In this document: in pieces, positions 53,683 to 63,907 of the stretch
How positions within the stretch are numbered: the first letter of the stretch is position 1
Layout of the letters: the number at the start of each line of letters is the position of its first letter
Assembly (NCBI RefSeq): GCF_003013815.1
Contig: NZ_PRLH01000185.1
Coordinates: 1 to 64,000, forward strand
Origin: Cyanothece sp. BG0011
GTDB taxonomy: Bacteria > Cyanobacteriota > Cyanobacteriia > Cyanobacteriales > Microcystaceae
Length of the DNA stretch: 64,000 bases
Reading direction: 5' to 3'
The notes under the pieces: generated by a model
Databases searched by the model: none
Told to the model about the DNA's origin: nothing
What the model saw: the letters and a program-made list of their open reading frames with translations, nothing else
Program-made: the position numbers and the translations under genes

Positions 53683-53832
53683 TATTAATAAGGTCAATTT
53701 TTGTGATCTCAATCTGAGTTGATCATGATCATAATTACAATTTTAACTCATAGCGTATCACCATCTTGTTTAAGTTCCTAAGCTATAGTGAAACTATTGA
53801 TTAATTTCATGTCATTCAAGGAGATCATTCCT

Positions 53833-53979
53833 ATGTTTAATCGAGGCGTAAAAACAACACCTAAAACTGAATCTAACTATCAAGAAGAATGGAAAATTTC
53901 TGTCATTGAAGTGCTAGAACTTGATCCTTGGAAATATTTTCAAAAATCAGCTTATTCCTATAGCAAAGTTCGGATCTAG
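53833..53979 (+). CDS. Small hypothetical protein
   Basis: A 48-residue open frame from ATG 53833, with an AAGGAGAT ribosome-binding site eight bases upstream; the longer frames from 53788 and 53809 have no such site. The sequence MFNRGVKTTPKTESNYQEEW ends with a Trp-Lys-Tyr-Phe (WKYF) motif and a basic tail. No membrane helix or domain is seen and I do not recognise the family. It converges with glyS: the stop codons are one base apart. It is probably real because of the ribosome-binding site; function unknown. Confidence 0.5.
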   Translation: MFNRGVKTTPKTESNYQEEWKISVIEVLELDPWKYFQKSAYSYSKVRI

Positions 53980-53980
53980 A

Positions 53981-56116
53981 TTAACTTTTAACAATAGCAC
54001 CGAAATCAGCTAAAACTCGCCCGTGATTACGGAGAACGCCTAATAAATTTAAGCGATTTTCTCTAACTTCTAGATTTTCATCCATTACTAATACACTATT
54101 TTCTCCGTCAAAAAATTCACTTACTTTAGGAACAATATCTAGTAATCCTTCTGTTAATAACTGATAGTTTCTCTCAGATTGAGCTTGAGTGGTTTTAGAA
54201 ACTAACGTCATTAAACTATCATAAAATTCCTGTTCGGAAGACTTTTCAAATAACTCAGTTTTCACCACTTGACTGGGATCTAATTGGCTATAGTCTAAGT
54301 CTCCTTTCGCTGCTAAACGGGCTGATCGGTTTACGGTTTCGTAGATTTTATCTAACATTCCATTGTGACGAATTTCTTGTAAAAATTCTGCCCTATCTTT
54401 GACATCTAAAAGATTTTGTAATGCCCTATCTGTGTATTCGACATCCGCTTCACCTAACACCGCATTAACTAAATCATAGTCGATGTTTAACTCATCTTGT
54501 AATAGGGTTTGTATCCGTTGTATTAAGAAGGTTTGTAAGGCTTCTAAGGGAGATTCTTTATCGCTGTGATCAGCCATAAATGCTTGACACCCTTGTATTA
54601 ATAATTGAGATAAATTAATGGGTAATTGGGCTTCCCAAGTAACAGTAATAATAGCATTAGCAGCCCGTCTTAAAGCAAAGGGATCACCGGAACCCGTGGG
54701 GATCATTCCTAAGCCGAAAATACTAATTAAAGTGTCTAAGCGATCGGCAATTCCCACCACTTGACCGGTTAAGGTTTTGGGCATGATATCATTAGCCCCA
54801 CGGGGTAAATAATGGTCAAAAATTCCTTGGGCAACTTGTTGGGATTCTCCACTTACTAGGGCATATTTTTGTCCCATTACGCCTTGTAATTCGGGGAATT
54901 CATAGACCATTTGGGTCACTAAATCAGCTTTACATAATAGGGCTGTACTTTCAATTTCTTCTTGTTCTTTTTGGCTAATTTCTAACTGTTCTGCAATTTG
55001 TTGGGCCATGTCCATGATCCGATCCACTTTGTCACGCATGGTTCCTAATTCTTTTTGGAAAGTGACGTTTTCGAGTTCGGGTAAATAACTGTCTAAGGGT
55101 TCGTCACAATCGGCTGTATAAAAGAATTGGGCATCGGCTAATCTTGCCCTAATTACTCTTTCGTTTCCTTGGGCAATAATGGCTTTTTTATTGGGATCTC
55201 CGTTAGCAATGGTGATGAAATTGGGTAACAGTTCATTTTCTGATTTTTTGACAGCAAAATATCGCTGATGTTTGACCATTACTGTTGTAATGACTTCGGT
55301 GGGAAGGTTGAGAAATTCGGGGTCAAATTTCCCGGCCACGGCGGTAGGATATTCGATTAAGTTAACAACTTCTGTTAATAAGTCTTCGGGAAGATCGGCG
55401 TTTCCTGTTAATTGTTGGGCAATGGTTTCGATATCTTTTTCGATGATTTCTTGACGCTTTTTCGGGTCTACTTCTACATAGGCCGAGCGCAAGGTTTCTA
55501 CATAGTCCGATGCTTGAGTAATACTAACGGTATCAGGGTGTAAAATTCGATGACCCCGTGATAGGCGATCGCTGGTAATGGTACTATCTCCATTGACAAT
55601 TTCAATGGGTAAGACTTGCTGATCACACAAGGCGACTAGCCAACGAATGGGACGGGAAAATCTTAATTCTCCATTACCCCAACGCATGAAGCGTCTACCT
55701 TCTAAGCTATTAATCCAACTAGGAATTAATTCTTTTAATATTTCTTTTGTTTCTCTTCCTTTTATTTTTTTCTCAATGAAAACAAAGTCCCCTTTATCCG
55801 TAGGACGAATGTCTAACTCTTTGAGATCAACTTCCTGTTTACGGGCAAATCCTTCCGCTGCTTTGGTGGGTTTTCCATCTTTAAAAGCGGCTTTAGCAGG
55901 AGGCCCTTTTATGACTTCATCGCGATCTTTTTGTTGTTCTGGAAGTCCAGACATTAATAAAGCTAATCGTCTGGGGGTTCCGTAAACTTCTAGGTTATCG
56001 GGAGTTAAAAAGTTTTCTTCTAAACGATTAGGAATTATTTGTTTCCATTGAGCGATCGCTTCATCTACAAAATCTGCGGGTAATTCTTCTGTACCGACTT
56101 CCAATAAAAAGAACAT
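53981..56116 (-). CDS. glyS: Glycyl-tRNA synthetase beta subunit
   Basis: Beta subunit of the alpha2-beta2 class II glycyl-tRNA synthetase, 711 residues, needing GlyQ (not in the window). It begins [24 protein letters not shown], with [23 protein letters not shown] and [29 protein letters not shown] in the middle and a C-terminal anticodon-binding region with [33 protein letters not shown]-type [10 protein letters not shown] and [11 protein letters not shown] are also typical. Length is normal for the family. Its start ATG is followed upstream by the methyltransferase stop at 56232 across about 115 bases. Confidence 0.95.
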   Translation of the reverse strand: MFFLLEVGTEELPADFVDEAIAQWKQIIPNRLEENFLTPDNLEVYGTPRRLALLMSGLPEQQKDRDEVIKGPPAKAAFKDGKPTKAAEGFARKQEVDLKELDIRPTDKGDFVFIEKKIKGRETKEILKELIPSWINSLEGRRFMRWGNGELRFSRPIRWLVALCDQQVLPIEIVNGDSTITSDRLSRGHRILHPDTVSITQASDYVETLRSAYVEVDPKKRQEIIEKDIETIAQQLTGNADLPEDLLTEVVNLIEYPTAVAGKFDPEFLNLPTEVITTVMVKHQRYFAVKKSENELLPNFITIANGDPNKKAIIAQGNERVIRARLADAQFFYTADCDEPLDSYLPELENVTFQKELGTMRDKVDRIMDMAQQIAEQLEISQKEQEEIESTALLCKADLVTQMVYEFPELQGVMGQKYALVSGESQQVAQGIFDHYLPRGANDIMPKTLTGQVVGIADRLDTLISIFGLGMIPTGSGDPFALRRAANAIITVTWEAQLPINLSQLLIQGCQAFMADHSDKESPLEALQTFLIQRIQTLLQDELNIDYDLVNAVLGEADVEYTDRALQNLLDVKDRAEFLQEIRHNGMLDKIYETVNRSARLAAKGDLDYSQLDPSQVVKTELFEKSSEQEFYDSLMTLVSKTTQAQSERNYQLLTEGLLDIVPKVSEFFDGENSVLVMDENLEVRENRLNLLGVLRNHGRVLADFGAIVKS

Positions 56117-56231
56117 ATTGACTTCAGTTTGATAAGTTAAAATAGGTTATGGAGAAGCATATTTTTTTATTATATCATTATTAGGTTTTGGGATCTATAA
56201 AATTTTTATTTTTAAGATGATTTTTAGTTTT

Positions 56232-57026
56232 TTATTCAGGTTTATAAGCAGAGGTAATTTGATAAATTCCGCCTATGGGTTTAGATTTAATAGCTTGAAA
56301 GCCGATTTTTTCTAACCATTCTCTAATATTCCCTTGAGCATAAGTAAAGGAATAAGGTTCTCGAAATAATTGAGTTAACCATTTAAAATGTCTTAGTCTG
56401 TTTTGATTAGCATCTAAAATAATTAACTGTCCGTTGGCTTTGAGTAACCGCAAACTTTCTTGAAGAATGGCTTGAGAAATGGTATTAGGAACTTCGTGAA
56501 ACAATAAAGAAATTGTAATTAAATCGTAGAAAAAAGAGGAAATTTCAGTGGCTTCAGCGAGTCCCTGTTTCCAGAGAATTTCTTGTTGATTTTTTTTGCA
56601 TTTTTTCTCTGCTATAATTAACATATAGGGGGATAAATCTAACCCTGTCACCACTGCGTTGGGAAACCTTTTTTTTAAGTTTATGGTGTTTGTTCCTGTG
56701 CCACAACCTAAGTCCAGAATGTTTTTAGGTTTTGCGGTAATGGTATTTAATAAACATTGACGCAACCATTGTTCACTGGGTAGGGTTGCTAAGGGGGTTA
56801 TAACATCGTAAGTCATAGCAGCAATGGGGTTAAGATAACCGTTTTTGATGCCATGATAGTTAACTGAGGTATAATAATCAGGATAGGCTATCTTAGGAGA
56901 TTGAAAAGGATAAATTGCTTGCTCCCAATTAAGGGTTTTATACCAGGTTATTTCTTCTTTTCCTATAACAGTTTCTATAATTTTTCTCAAGAGAGTTTGC
57001 GGAATTTTATTGAAGTTAGTTATCAT
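56232..57026 (-). CDS. Class I SAM-dependent methyltransferase
   Basis: A 264-residue protein from ATG 57026 (MITNFNKIPQTLLRKIIETV). Residues about 85-200 have the Rossmann-type core: motif I NILDLGCGTGTNTINLKKRFP, GLDLSPYMLIIAEKK, LAEATEISSFFYDLITISLLFHEVPN (motif with the substrate-like H) and LLKANGQLIILDANQNR. This is the broad UbiE/Methyltransf-11 group; the acceptor is unknown. The longer open frame to 57200 has an improbable N-terminus and overlaps the divergent gene, so ATG 57026 is preferred. Divergent from the membrane protein at 57152; promoters probably share the 125 bases between. Confidence 0.85.
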   Translation of the reverse strand: MITNFNKIPQTLLRKIIETVIGKEEITWYKTLNWEQAIYPFQSPKIAYPDYYTSVNYHGIKNGYLNPIAAMTYDVITPLATLPSEQWLRQCLLNTITAKPKNILDLGCGTGTNTINLKKRFPNAVVTGLDLSPYMLIIAEKKCKKNQQEILWKQGLAEATEISSFFYDLITISLLFHEVPNTISQAILQESLRLLKANGQLIILDANQNRLRHFKWLTQLFREPYSFTYAQGNIREWLEKIGFQAIKSKPIGGIYQITSAYKPE

Positions 57027-57151
57027 ATAACTGTTGAGGGGATTTTCTTGAAAAATTAGCAATGATCTAAACTTATTTAAATTATGATTATAACTGATTA
57101 AGGGTGAAAATGCTATAAAATAATAACTTGTAGTTCTTGAAGACAAAATCA

Positions 57152-57490
57152 ATGAATTTGAAAACAGAAACCTCCATTGTCGATCATACTTTCTTCCCAT
57201 TCATCAAAACCTTAATTAAAATTGTTTCTACTGGTTTAATTAGTGGGGCGATTATTTTAGAATTAGTTAATGTTTATACAACCTTTCATGATTGTCATGT
57301 GTTGAAAAATTTAAATTGGATGTTTTGGATAGGAAGAATTGCCCTTATTAGTCATGGAATAGAAGGAATTATTGCAGCTTATTATGCAAAATTACAACAG
57401 AAAAATCCCTTAGTATATTCTATCTACACTTTTTTTGTGGGAACCGTGGGTTTGCTAGAATTAAACATACAGAAAGAGGAAACAGAATAA
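57152..57490 (+). CDS. Small three-helix membrane protein of unknown function
   Basis: A 112-residue protein from ATG 57152 (MNLKTETSIVDH). Three likely membrane helices: about 15-43 (LIKIVSTGLISGAIILELV), 56-80 (LNWMFWIGRIALISHGIEGIIAAYYA) and 88-105 (VYSIYTFFVGTVGLLEL). The architecture, with a mid HGIEG motif, resembles the TMEM254-like small membrane family, but this is uncertain. The stop codon directly abuts the ATG of the ABC-F gene, so the two are co-transcribed and may be translationally coupled. Confidence 0.65.
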   Translation: MNLKTETSIVDHTFFPFIKTLIKIVSTGLISGAIILELVNVYTTFHDCHVLKNLNWMFWIGRIALISHGIEGIIAAYYAKLQQKNPLVYSIYTFFVGTVGLLELNIQKEETE

Positions 57491-59407
57491 ATGGCTATTT
57501 TAAGCTTACAATCAGTTGAAAAAGACTTCGGTATCAAAGAAATTTTAAAAGAGGCAACCTTTAGTTTAGAAGAAGGGGATAAAGTCGGTTTAATTGGGAC
57601 GAATGGCTCAGGAAAATCCACCTTACTCAAAATTATAGCAGGATTAGAACCCATTGACGGAGGAGAATTCTGGGTTAATTCGGGATCGAAAATTGTTTAT
57701 TTACCCCAACAACCTAATTTAGATGAAAATCATACAGTTTTAGAACAGGTTTTTGCTGACTGTGGGGAACAAATGGCCCTGATTAGAGAGTATGAAGAAA
57801 TCTCTCATAAATTAGCCCATAATCCCCAAGAAAGTGATAGTTTAATGTCCCGTTTATCTGCTGTCACTCAACAAATTGAAACCCTAGATGCTTGGGCATT
57901 AGAAACCAATGCTAAAATTGTTTTAAGTCAATTAGGTATCGAAAACTTTGACGCTAAAATTGGAGATTTATCCGGGGGATATCGTAAACGAATTGCCTTA
58001 GCTTCTGGGTTATTATCAGAACCGGATGCCTTACTAATGGACGAACCCACCAACCATTTAGATGCCATGTCAGTGGAATGGTTACAAAGTTATTTAAACC
58101 GTTATTCCGGTGCATTATTATTAATTACCCATGATCGTTACTTCTTAGATAAAGTCACCAATCGTATCATTGAAATTGATCGCGGTGATCTCTATACTTA
58201 TTCAGGAAATTACTCCTATTTCTTAGAAAAAAAAGCAGAAGCAGAAGCATCAGAAATTAGCAGTCAAAAGAAACACGCAGGAGTATTAAGACGGGAATTA
58301 GAATGGTTGAAACGGGGACCAAAAGCCAGAAGTACCAAGCAAAAAGCCCGTATTGATCGCATTGGAGAAATGCAAAATAAAGAGTTTAAACAAGCCCAAG
58401 AAAAGGTAGAAATTAGTACCGCTAGTCGTCGTATTGGCAAGAAAGTAATTGAATTAGAAAACATTAATAAAGCCTATGGCGATCGCATTTTAATTAAAGA
58501 GTTTACCTATATTTTTAACCCACAAGATCGGGTGGGAATTATTGGCAAAAATGGAGCCGGTAAATCCACTTTAATGAATATTATTACAGGAAGAATTACC
58601 CCCGATTCAGGAAAAGTAGACATTGGACCTACCATTCATTTTGGTTATTTCGATCAACATTCAGAAGACTTATTAATTAATGAAGAGCAGCGAGTGATTG
58701 ATTATTTAAAAGACGTAGCAGAATTAGTCAAAACTGCCAATGGTAGTGTGATTACTGCCTCTCAAATGTTAGAAAGGTTTTTGTTTCCTCCTAACCAGCA
58801 ATATGCCCCCATTCATAAACTTTCGGGAGGAGAAAAAAGAAGATTATTTTTATTACAAGTATTAATGAGTGCGCCCAATGTTTTAATATTAGACGAACCC
58901 ACCAATGATTTAGATGTGCAAACCTTAGGGGTTTTAGAGGAATATTTAGAAGAGTTTAATGGCTGTGTAATTGTGGTTTCTCACGATCGCTACTTTTTAG
59001 ATCGAACCGTTGACACCATTTTTGCCTTAGAAGAAGGGGGCAATATTAAACAATATCCCGGTAATTATTCTGTTTATTTAGACTATAAAAAAGCAGCGGA
59101 GGATCAAGAAAAAGAATCACAAAATCAAGTCTCATCCCAAGACAATAAAAAATCGAAACCTCCTAAAAACAGTCAACCGAAACAGTCTAAAAAACTGACA
59201 TTTAAAGAAAAATATGAATATGAAGACCTAGAAGAGAAAATTCCTTTATTAGAAGCAGAAAAAGAAAAATTAGAAGCGACTTTATACAATAATCCCCCCA
59301 CAGATTATAGTGAAATGCAAACCCTAACAGAACAATTATCCCAATTAGTTGAAGAAATTGACAGAGCCACAGAAAGATGGTTAGAATTAGCAGAAAGAGA
59401 AAGTTAA
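57491..59407 (+). CDS. ABC-F family ATPase
   Basis: A 638-residue soluble protein with two ABC domains in tandem and no membrane part, which is the ABC-F group that acts on ribosomes. Domain 1: Walker A GTNGSGKST, signature LSGGYRKR, Walker B ALLMDEPTNHLD. Domain 2: GKNGAGKST, LSGGEKRR, VLILDEPTNDLD. The linker between them, about residues 250-310, is a charged helical hairpin (EKKAEAEASEISSQKKHAG), the P-site-tRNA-interacting motif of ABC-F. The C-terminal coiled coil (EEKIPLLEAEKEKLEATLYN) at about 570-635 resembles Uup. Function in translation or DNA repair is by family analogy. It starts right after the preceding small membrane protein stop. Confidence 0.9.
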   Translation: MAILSLQSVEKDFGIKEILKEATFSLEEGDKVGLIGTNGSGKSTLLKIIAGLEPIDGGEFWVNSGSKIVYLPQQPNLDENHTVLEQVFADCGEQMALIREYEEISHKLAHNPQESDSLMSRLSAVTQQIETLDAWALETNAKIVLSQLGIENFDAKIGDLSGGYRKRIALASGLLSEPDALLMDEPTNHLDAMSVEWLQSYLNRYSGALLLITHDRYFLDKVTNRIIEIDRGDLYTYSGNYSYFLEKKAEAEASEISSQKKHAGVLRRELEWLKRGPKARSTKQKARIDRIGEMQNKEFKQAQEKVEISTASRRIGKKVIELENINKAYGDRILIKEFTYIFNPQDRVGIIGKNGAGKSTLMNIITGRITPDSGKVDIGPTIHFGYFDQHSEDLLINEEQRVIDYLKDVAELVKTANGSVITASQMLERFLFPPNQQYAPIHKLSGGEKRRLFLLQVLMSAPNVLILDEPTNDLDVQTLGVLEEYLEEFNGCVIVVSHDRYFLDRTVDTIFALEEGGNIKQYPGNYSVYLDYKKAAEDQEKESQNQVSSQDNKKSKPPKNSQPKQSKKLTFKEKYEYEDLEEKIPLLEAEKEKLEATLYNNPPTDYSEMQTLTEQLSQLVEEIDRATERWLELAERES

Positions 59408-59454
59408 AATTATTAATGTTATAATTAAAAGAAAACACCGAAGTTGAGGACAAG

Positions 59455-59829
59455 ATGGCTGATCTAAGAAACCTAGTACAAAAAGCGTTTTATCTGGGAG
59501 TTGGTATTGCAGACTATGCGAGAGAAAAAGCGGAAATCAACCTACAAGAATTAAGAGTTCAAGCGCAAAAAGTGGCTGATGAAATGGTAGCCAGAGGAGA
59601 AATAAATGTAGAAGAAGCCCGTAAATATGTTGATGACATGATTCAACAAGCCCAACAAGTTAACCAAGAAACAACAGAGAAAAAGCAACAAAAAGAACCG
59701 CGTTTAATTGAAATTGTTTCAGAAGATGACGAAGAAGAAACAGGAGAATCAAAAAAAGAAAATTTAGACGATTTAAAACAACAAGTCGAATCTTTACAAG
59801 ACGAATTAAATCGCTTAAAACGGGAATAA
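59455..59829 (+). CDS. Coiled-coil (phasin-like) protein
   Basis: A 124-residue protein with an N-terminal amphipathic helical region, MADLRNLVQKAFYLGVGIADYAREKAE, then helical NLQELRVQAQKVADEMVARGEI, an acidic linker (EDDEEETGESKKEN) and a C-terminal coiled coil DLKQQVESLQDELNRLKRE. The starting phrase DLRNLVQKAFYLGVG is typical of a cyanobacterial family sometimes annotated as phasin or polyhydroxyalkanoate-granule-associated. A granule role is unproven. No membrane helix. Ribosome-binding region is weak (GAGGACAAG). Confidence 0.7.
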   Translation: MADLRNLVQKAFYLGVGIADYAREKAEINLQELRVQAQKVADEMVARGEINVEEARKYVDDMIQQAQQVNQETTEKKQQKEPRLIEIVSEDDEEETGESKKENLDDLKQQVESLQDELNRLKRE

Positions 59830-59877
59830 GCGATCCTTCATAATAGAAATTAAATTATTTTTAGATAAATAGAGATG

Positions 59878-60306
59878 ATGGATAACTGGCAAAAAGATTT
59901 AACGCAATGGATGGAAAACGTAACAGTGGCAGTAGAGGGGTTTGTCGACGAAGTCGGCCAGTCCGTAGAAACGGCCGCTGAAGATTTTCAAAACGATTTA
60001 GTCAGAGAAATTGATCAATTTATTGACGATGTTTTCACCCCACTGGTTGATGTTTCTTTTGAAGAAGAATTTCATTACTATTACCATGACTATAATGAAG
60101 ATCCTGACTTCCTTTTGTCCCCAAAAGTAGAACCCACACATAACGTCCATCCGGCCTGTCGAGGGTGTATTCATTATCATGGGCGACTGTATGGGAGACA
60201 TTTATTTGTCTGTGGAATGCACCCTTATGGTTCTAATAATGAGACTTGTCCCGACTGGGAAGGGTCCGGGGAGAAACAAGGGGTTTCTGAACAACACAGA
60301 AATTAA
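59878..60306 (+). CDS. Cyanobacterial hypothetical protein with Cys4 metal-binding-type tail
   Basis: A 142-residue protein (ATG 59878; a preceding ATG adds one residue). The N-terminal half is an acidic amphipathic helix (DLTQWMENVTVAVEGFVDEV, then SVETAAEDFQNDLVREIDQF). The C-terminal half has HPACRGCIHYHGRLYGRHLFVC and MHPYG then CPDWEG: four cysteines spaced as C-x2-C, C, C with conserved aromatic and His residues, typical of a zinc or iron-sulfur knuckle. Many cyanobacteria have a protein with the same tail; the function is unknown. It is 49 bases from the coiled-coil gene and about 100 from dapL. Confidence 0.7.
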   Translation: MDNWQKDLTQWMENVTVAVEGFVDEVGQSVETAAEDFQNDLVREIDQFIDDVFTPLVDVSFEEEFHYYYHDYNEDPDFLLSPKVEPTHNVHPACRGCIHYHGRLYGRHLFVCGMHPYGSNNETCPDWEGSGEKQGVSEQHRN

Positions 60307-60406
60307 TAACTATCTCAATTATTGTTAATATTTTCTTCTTTTTATTAAAAAATTAAGAACGAAAACCAGAGTAAGCTAGATAAAGGCATTTGTAACCACC
60401 TAGACT

Positions 60407-61642
60407 ATGGCAACTATTAACGATAACTATCTCAAACTCAAAGCAGGATATCTCTTTCCCGAAATCGCAAGACGAGTTAACACCTTCGTAGACAACAACC
60501 CCGATGCTAACATCATTAAACTGGGGATTGGGGATGTAACCGAACCCTTGCCCGAAGCCTGTCGAACCGCTATGATCAAAGCCGTAGAAGATATGGGCGA
60601 TCGCAGTACCTTTAAAGGTTACGGGCCCGAACAAGGTTACGGTTGGCTACGGGAAAAAATCGCAGCCCAAGACTTCCAAGCCAGAGGCTGTGATATCGAT
60701 GCCTCTGAAATCTTCGTCTCAGACGGGGCAAAATGCGATACCGGCAACATTCTCGACATTTTTGGCAAAAATAATAAAATTGCTGTTACTGACCCGGTAT
60801 ATCCCGTTTATGTGGATACCAATGTCATGGCTGGCCACACGGGAGATACCAATGACAAAGGAGAATATGACGGCTTAGTTTATCTACCCATCAGCGCAGA
60901 AAACAACTTTATCGCCGACATTCCCACCGAAAAAGTTGACCTCATTTATCTCTGTTTCCCCAACAACCCGACAGGGGCAACTGCCACAAAAGCCTATCTT
61001 AAAGCGTGGGTTGACTACGCCAAGGCCAATAACTCCATTATCTTCTTTGATGCTGCCTATGAAGCCTTTATCACCGATGAGAGTTTACCCCATTCTATCT
61101 ACGAAATAGAAGGGGCGAAAGATTGCGCCATTGAATTTCGTTCTTTTTCTAAAAATGCAGGGTTTACCGGCACTCGTTGCGCCTTTACAGTGGTCCCCAA
61201 ACAGTTAACCGCCAAAGCTTCTGACGGATCTGAGGTAGACTTATGGAAACTCTGGAACCGTCGCCAGTCCACTAAATTTAACGGGGTTTCTTACATTGTG
61301 CAACGGGGGGCAGAAGCGGTCTATTCCGAAGCAGGAAAAGCCCAAATTAAGGATTTAGTGAGCTTTTACCTTGAAAATGCCAAAATAATCTGTGACAAGC
61401 TCAAAAGCGCAGGATTTGAAGTTTATGGCGGTGTCAATGCCCCCTACATCTGGTTAAAAACCCCCCATAATCTTTCGAGTTGGGATTTCTTCGATAAACT
61501 CTTACAAACGACGAATGTGGTAGGAACCCCCGGATCAGGATTTGGGGCAGCCGGAGAAGGTTATTTTCGCATTTCTGCCTTTAATAGTCGGAAAAATGTT
61601 GAAGAAGCCATGAAACGCATTACCGAACAGTTTAAGGCTTAA
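60407..61642 (+). CDS. dapL: LL-diaminopimelate aminotransferase
   Basis: Converts tetrahydrodipicolinate directly to LL-diaminopimelate in lysine and peptidoglycan synthesis, the route of plants, cyanobacteria and chlamydiae. The 411-residue product shows the DapL start [37 protein letters not shown], the [38 protein letters not shown] and the PLP-lysine region [16 protein letters not shown], then the [20 protein letters not shown]. Length is usual. A fully open frame on the minus strand here is a shadow. Confidence 0.96.
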   Translation: MATINDNYLKLKAGYLFPEIARRVNTFVDNNPDANIIKLGIGDVTEPLPEACRTAMIKAVEDMGDRSTFKGYGPEQGYGWLREKIAAQDFQARGCDIDASEIFVSDGAKCDTGNILDIFGKNNKIAVTDPVYPVYVDTNVMAGHTGDTNDKGEYDGLVYLPISAENNFIADIPTEKVDLIYLCFPNNPTGATATKAYLKAWVDYAKANNSIIFFDAAYEAFITDESLPHSIYEIEGAKDCAIEFRSFSKNAGFTGTRCAFTVVPKQLTAKASDGSEVDLWKLWNRRQSTKFNGVSYIVQRGAEAVYSEAGKAQIKDLVSFYLENAKIICDKLKSAGFEVYGGVNAPYIWLKTPHNLSSWDFFDKLLQTTNVVGTPGSGFGAAGEGYFRISAFNSRKNVEEAMKRITEQFKA

Positions 61643-61654
61643 ATAGTGAAAATA

Positions 61655-61682
61655 GGCAAGAGGCAAGAGGCAAAAGGCAAAA
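61655..61682. repeat. Heptanucleotide tandem repeat
   Basis: Two GGCAAGA units and two GGCAAAA units in tandem, just after dapL. Same class as the array at 2811-2838. Confidence 0.75.
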
Positions 61683-61773
61683 GTAATAGTTTTCAAAACA
61701 GTAAACTTCCTTTAGCATAAGGGGTCAGAAAAACAATTGATTAATTATTAATTTTGACTCCTTCTTGAATACT

Positions 61774-61798
61774 GTAGGGTGGGCAATGCCCACCTTAC
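61774..61798. repeat. Dispersed hairpin GTAGGGTGGGC...GCCCACCTTAC
   Basis: An 11-bp stem with one G-U pair around AAT, in the 290 bases between dapL and the next gene. Its core repeats the hairpin after ftsH (23514-23530). It may act as terminator of dapL. A HIP1 octamer lies near 61858. Confidence 0.6.
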
Positions 61799-61935
61799 TA
61801 CATTTTTTATCATATTAATGTTTTGACCATAATGTGTAATTCGATATTGCAAAAATGAGCGATCGCTCATAAACTAAAATAAGGACAAATTTAATTTTGT
61901 ACTGATTTTTTTAACCTATTCCTGTTACCCAAAGA

Positions 61936-63129
61936 ATGATTTATCCCCAAGCATTTCTGTCAGAAGTCCAACACCAAAGACAAGAGTTTCCCGGACTCGC
62001 TAACAAAGTTTATTTTAATTTTGGGGGACAAGGCACTTTACCTCGTTCCGGGTTAGAGGCCATTATTGATGCTCATAATCTTCTCCAACAACAAGGACCT
62101 TTTTCCTTGAAAGTTAATGAATGGATAACACAAAAAACAGAATTGTTACGAGCAGATATTGCTCAAGAGTTAGGGGTTGAAGCTTCAACCATTACTTTAA
62201 CAGAAAATGTAACATCGGGCTGTAATATTGCGCTGTGGGGACTGGATTGGCAGGAAGGCGATCGCATTTTAATGACTGATTGTGAACATCCAGGAGTCAT
62301 TGCTATCGTTGAAGAAATTAGTAAGCGATTTGCCGTAGAAATTGATATTTGTCCCATCTTAAATACCTTAAACGAAGGTGATCCCGTTGCGGTGATTAAA
62401 GAACATTTAAAACCCCAAACCAAACTACTGGTTTTAAGTCATTTATTGTGGAATACAGGACAGGTTTTACCCTTAAAAGAAATTAGTCATCTTTGTCACA
62501 ATTATTCGGAAAGCGATCGCCCCATTTTAGTGTTAGCAGATGCTGCCCAATCCGCCGGCTCATTAGCGTTAAACTTAGCAGAAACTGAGGTAGATTTTTA
62601 TGCCTTTACTGGACATAAATGGTTCTGTGGACCGGCTGGCGTAGGCGCACTTTATATCCGTCCAGAAATTTTTGAATCGATCAATCCCACGTTTATTGGT
62701 TGGAGAGGGATTAATATTGATGAAAAAGGGCAACCCATTGATTTTAAACAAGATGGTAGAAAGTTTGAAGTTGCTACCTCGGCTTATCCTCAATATGAAG
62801 GGTTAAGGGCTGCGATCGCTGTTCATAATAGTTGGGCTGATTCTGAACAAAGGTATCAACAAATTTGTCATTTAAGTGAATATTTATGGCAAGGTTTATC
62901 AGAAATTTCTGCTATTAATTGCTTAAAAAAATCACCACCAGAAGCAGGATTAGTTTCTTTCACAGTGGATAGTAATCTTAATCATACAACCTTAGTACAA
63001 AAGTTAGAAACTCAAGGGTTTTTATTAAGAACCATTCGTGATCCTGACTGTATTCGTGCTTGCGTTCATTATTTTACCTTACCGGATGAAATTGAACAGT
63101 TAATTAAAGCCATTTCTTCTATGATTTAA
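61936..63129 (+). CDS. Class V aminotransferase-fold enzyme, cysteine/cystine lyase (C-DES)-like
   Basis: A 397-residue PLP enzyme. Features: VYFNFGGQGTLPRSGLEAI near the start, TLTENVTSGCNIALWGLDW, LVLSHLLWNTGQVLPLKEI, VLADAAQSAGSLALNL (PLP-phosphate and Asp), and the lysine in YAFTGHKWFCGPAGVGALYI. It fits the class V aminotransferase superfamily, and the pattern FGGQGTLP and FTGHKWFCGP recalls the Synechocystis L-cysteine/cystine C-S lyase C-DES, which releases persulfide for Fe-S assembly. Related cysteine desulfurases are also possible. The C-terminal domain has LRTIRDPDCIRACVHYF. It converges end-to-end with the DCC gene; their stop codons are adjacent. Confidence 0.85.
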   Translation: MIYPQAFLSEVQHQRQEFPGLANKVYFNFGGQGTLPRSGLEAIIDAHNLLQQQGPFSLKVNEWITQKTELLRADIAQELGVEASTITLTENVTSGCNIALWGLDWQEGDRILMTDCEHPGVIAIVEEISKRFAVEIDICPILNTLNEGDPVAVIKEHLKPQTKLLVLSHLLWNTGQVLPLKEISHLCHNYSESDRPILVLADAAQSAGSLALNLAETEVDFYAFTGHKWFCGPAGVGALYIRPEIFESINPTFIGWRGINIDEKGQPIDFKQDGRKFEVATSAYPQYEGLRAAIAVHNSWADSEQRYQQICHLSEYLWQGLSEISAINCLKKSPPEAGLVSFTVDSNLNHTTLVQKLETQGFLLRTIRDPDCIRACVHYFTLPDEIEQLIKAISSMI

Positions 63130-63552
63130 TTAATTAGAAACAGAACAATTGTCCCTTTCATCACAACCAAAAGGATAAGGAGATTGATAAGTTTTCTCCC
63201 GTTTACCAAACCAATTATAACGGTTATCTCTCACTTGTTCGTAAGTTTTATCTCCTAAAGTTTTCATTCCAGGTAAAGCACGATAAGCGGTGATAAATGC
63301 TTGTCCTAATGGTAATAAATTGACAATTTCTTCTGCTGCATCGCTTCCTTGCCAACGCCTTTTTATATTATTACCATCGATTAAAATCATCCCCATTTCA
63401 CAATCATTTGAGGTAATATGAAACTGTTTTAAAGTGGCTTCATCTTGCATGGGAATATAATCAAAAAGATTACCTTGATCAAAGTTAGCTAAAAGTTGGG
63501 TAAACGTCGAACAAAGATTACAATTCCCGTCATAAATGATGTGATAAACCAT
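63130..63552 (-). CDS. DCC family thiol-disulfide oxidoreductase (DUF393)
   Basis: A 140-residue protein from ATG 63552 (MVYHIIYDGNCNLCSTFTQLL). The active-site motif is DGNCNLC, the DxxCxxC of the DCC family; the fold is thioredoxin-like. It goes on with FDYIPMQDEATLKQF, and GMILIDGNNIKRRWQGSDAAEEIVNLLP. A longer frame from 63579 adds nine residues. The function in cyanobacteria is unknown; members are predicted to act on thiols. It is on the opposite strand from the cysteine-lyase-like enzyme, so any link to sulfur metabolism is only suggested by the neighbourhood. Confidence 0.88.
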   Translation of the reverse strand: MVYHIIYDGNCNLCSTFTQLLANFDQGNLFDYIPMQDEATLKQFHITSNDCEMGMILIDGNNIKRRWQGSDAAEEIVNLLPLGQAFITAYRALPGMKTLGDKTYEQVRDNRYNWFGKREKTYQSPYPFGCDERDNCSVSN

Positions 63553-63637
63553 GATATTAATTGATTTTTTAAGAAACATTATCTAGGTTAACGTATTTTC
63601 AGTGATCAGTGAACAGTTACCAGTGATCAAATATTAA

Positions 63638-63907
63638 TTATTTTTTCTTCTTTTTTCTTTTTCCAGGTGGGGTACGATGGGAACCAAAATACTTTTCACT
63701 CCGATAACGAAGCCAAACCCTTAAAACTTGAGGGATCTTTTCTTTTTCTTGTTTACTTAAACGATTATATAATAGTAATGCCTGTTCTCTTTCTCGTCGA
63801 CAAGCGCGGTTATTATGAGCATCCCAGTAACTTCTCGCCACTCGAATACGACGACAAACTTCTTTAATTAATGCGTCTCCTTCTAAGGGTTTTTCTTCTT
63901 TAAACAT
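63638..63907 (-). CDS. Small basic hypothetical protein
   Basis: An 89-residue protein. The N-terminal part FKEEKPLEGDALIKEVCRRIRVARSYWDAHNNRACRREREQALLLYNRLSKQEKEKIPQVLRVWLRYRSEKYFG is largely helical with many Arg and Glu. The C-terminus is very basic (TPPGKRKKKKK), so it may bind nucleic acid. I do not know a family name. It has no operon partner; the DCC gene lies 86 bases downstream on the same strand. The last 93 bases of the window hold nothing that I recognise. Confidence 0.65.
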   Translation of the reverse strand: MFKEEKPLEGDALIKEVCRRIRVARSYWDAHNNRACRREREQALLLYNRLSKQEKEKIPQVLRVWLRYRSEKYFGSHRTPPGKRKKKKK

